A stretch of 64,000 nt of DNA from Lachnospiraceae bacterium (GTDB lineage: Bacteria; Bacillota; Clostridia; Lachnospirales; Lachnospiraceae): contig JAAZZQ010000078.1 in NCBI GenBank assembly GCA_014239155.1, positions 51,407 through 115,406 on the forward strand, in the 5' to 3' direction. Both the position numbers and the translations under genes were made by a program. The stretch's first letter is position 1. Each line of letters starts with the position of its first letter. Positions 62,909 through 64,000 of this stretch are shown piece by piece. The notes beneath the pieces are model-generated. The model did not search any database. It was not told the origin of the DNA and was given only the letters and a program-made list of their open reading frames with translations.

Positions 62909-63077
62909 GGTTCCTTTTCACAGGCAATATCAGTTAATTAAGAAGATTTTCCAGACTATGGCACCATAAAAAATTTAAGAACAAAAGCAAAACACAGAAA
63001 AACTCAAACTTATTTTCAGCCTGTTTTTTGGAATTTGGTCTTAACTAACTGACATTACCTGTGAAAAGTAACGAACC
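62909..63077. mobile_element. 169-bp inverted-repeat element (CTTTTCACAGG ends)
   Basis: Left CTTTTCACAGGCAATATCAGTTAATTAAGA (62914-62943) and the complement of 63038-63068 share about 27 of 30 bases; GGTTC also occurs at both ends. No ORF. It lies upstream of helD. No target duplication is obvious. Confidence 0.7.
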
Positions 63078-63160
63078 GTTACCTCTATTATATAATTTTA
63101 TTAAAAAACTACTAGACTTATATTTTTAGTTATGTTATAGTGTTATATAGAGTTGTAATA

Positions 63161-63192
63161 AAAAAACACTTTAGGCGCCTAAAGTGTTTTTT
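63161..63192. terminator. Perfect palindromic terminator
   Basis: AAAAAACACTTTAGGC and its exact complement GCCTAAAGTGTTTTTT form a 16-bp stem without a formal loop base, with A and T runs on both sides, so it works in both directions. It closes the remnant genes on its right. Confidence 0.85.
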
Positions 63193-63200
63193 ATTCTGTG

Positions 63201-63563
63201 TTATGTAAAACCTAAACGACAGTAAAATTTATTGCTGTCTAACTCACAATGAAAGTACGCTGCTAATACCTCTTTGGTATTTGGGAATAAATTTCTTTTT
63301 CTTAACTCTATCACATAAAGTCGCTTTCCTAATCTTTCATCAGTATTTTCTCCCTTGACTTCTCTCTCATACCCTTAATCGTTGGCAATCCATACTTCTT
63401 ATCAAATTTACACAAACCACATTCACAATAAATTTTCCTTTTTGCGTGCTGTCTGAGGACACCAATCAAGCCCATACGCTGCATTGTTAATACGCTTCTT
63501 CCTTTGTATTGTCTTATTTCTCACATACCTCCGATATCCTATTCCTCTCCAATTTATTGTCAT
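63201..63563 (-). pseudogene. Decayed small gene(s) with frameshifts
   Basis: ATG 63563 opens a basic protein (MTINWRGIGYRRYVRNKTIQ...) that stops after DWCPQTARKKENLL. A second frame continues the sense with KRKIYCECGLCKFDKKYGLP and stops at ILMKD. A third continues with ERLGKRLYVIELRKRNLFPN to TAA 63203. Two frameshifts in one ancestral gene, or one frameshift plus a second remnant, explain this best. The CxCxxC suggests a zinc-binding protein; I do not recognise it. Confidence 0.5.
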
Positions 63564-63862
63564 AATAGAGTCGCCCTTGATATTATTTTCACCCTGTAGG
63601 CACCTATCAAAGAAAAACACCTATAGGATACATATACGGACTCTTATATTTATATATCTTATCATTCATTGTCTCCAATCAAACTTATTTAACTTATCTA
63701 CAATTTCACAGGATTTACCTGCTCTATATCAAAGTTTTTAAAAGTCTATTTAGCTATATAATTAGCAAAATACAATTCATTCTCTGCAAAATAAAAACAC
63801 CACAACACCATACATCTGGTATTTGTAGCGTTCTTAATGGGTTGGCTGTCTAAAACAGTCAA
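63564..63862. other. Intergenic region before tRNA-Glu
   Basis: AT-rich, no gene seen. CTGTAGGCACCTATC...GATACATATA around 63595-63632 contains weak repeats only. Confidence 0.35.
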
Positions 63863-63934
63863 CAGCTCGTAGGGGAATCGAACCCCTGTTTTCGCCGTGA
63901 GAGGGCGACGTCTTAACCGCTTGACCAACGAGCC
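63863..63934 (-). tRNA. tRNA-Glu (anticodon CUC)
   Basis: Complete cloverleaf: acceptor GGCTCGT/ACGAGCT (G-U at 1:72), D-arm, anticodon stem TCGCC/GGCGA with loop CTCTCAC (anticodon CTC), T-arm AGGGG/CCCCT with TTCGATT. The CCA end is not encoded. A second copy follows 26 bases upstream on the same strand. Confidence 0.93.
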
Positions 63935-63960
63935 ATAATAATATCAAATATAAATAAAAA

Positions 63961-64000
63961 CAGCTCGTAGGGGAATCGAACCCCTGTTTTCGCCGTGAGA
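63961..64000 (-). tRNA. tRNA-Glu (anticodon CUC), partial, second copy
   Basis: The 40 bases at the window end are identical to the 3' half of the preceding tRNA-Glu, including the CTC anticodon. The 5' half lies beyond the window. Confidence 0.9.

Overview
The window is chromosomal DNA of a low-GC, spore-forming Clostridia, most likely a Lachnospiraceae gut anaerobe. Support comes from the gene order tig-clpP-clpX-lon-engB, an alpha/beta-type spore protein (SASP), a PdaB-like deacetylase, an ANTAR regulator beside glnA, an extracellular GH53 galactanase and consistent AGGAGG-type ribosome binding sites. Most genes lie on the minus strand.

Layout: 1-2819 holds the uvrA start (cut by the window edge) and uvrB. 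3149-12531 is an AT-rich accessory island and the most interesting part of the window. Here a tightly coupled minus-strand operon encodes two dynamin-like GTPases, a glycine-zipper protein, a large HerA/FtsK-type ATPase with an embedded hydrophobic Gly/Ala segment, an HNH/Endo VII-type nuclease and a small candidate immunity protein. An Xre-type regulator faces the operon, with a palindrome and two or three tiny leader ORFs in between. 12845-25854 is mostly housekeeping: a HAD phosphatase, glnS, a DUF1349 protein, truA, an AI-2E/YtvI-like permease, engB, lon, clpX, clpP, tig and a SASP gene.

26043-31432 is a compact chemosensory-type operon running cheR, cheB, receiver, cheW, hybrid-like kinase, HD-GYP regulator. 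It has a consensus sigma-A promoter but no CheA or MCP, and the CheB receiver has lost its phosphoacceptor Asp. 31567-36588 carries a DJ-1 protein, a GH53 galactanase lipoprotein, a Gx-transporter/NusG-II pair and an SEC-C methionine aminopeptidase. 36776-46445 carries two MBOAT plus SGNH-like surface-polymer acylation modules flanking an ECF sigma/anti-sigma pair, followed by dapF and manC. 46530-52985 carries an ANTAR regulator, glnA, hslO, a methyltransferase, a DUF368 protein and hisC. 53488-62772 carries a DUF6020 membrane protein, two lipoproteins, a PdaB-like deacetylase, aroA and a HelD-type helicase. The window ends in decayed gene remnants and tandem tRNA-Glu(CUC) genes.

The intergenic DNA is unusually rich in miniature repeats: two elements with GTAA termini and perfect 8-bp target duplications (187 bp and only 29 bp), two copies of a CTAG-bounded ~167-bp MITE (one supplies the last codons and stop of hslO), three further inverted-repeat elements, and a dispersed ~85-bp family of structured repeats. 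All assignments come from reading motifs and gene order; no database search was run.
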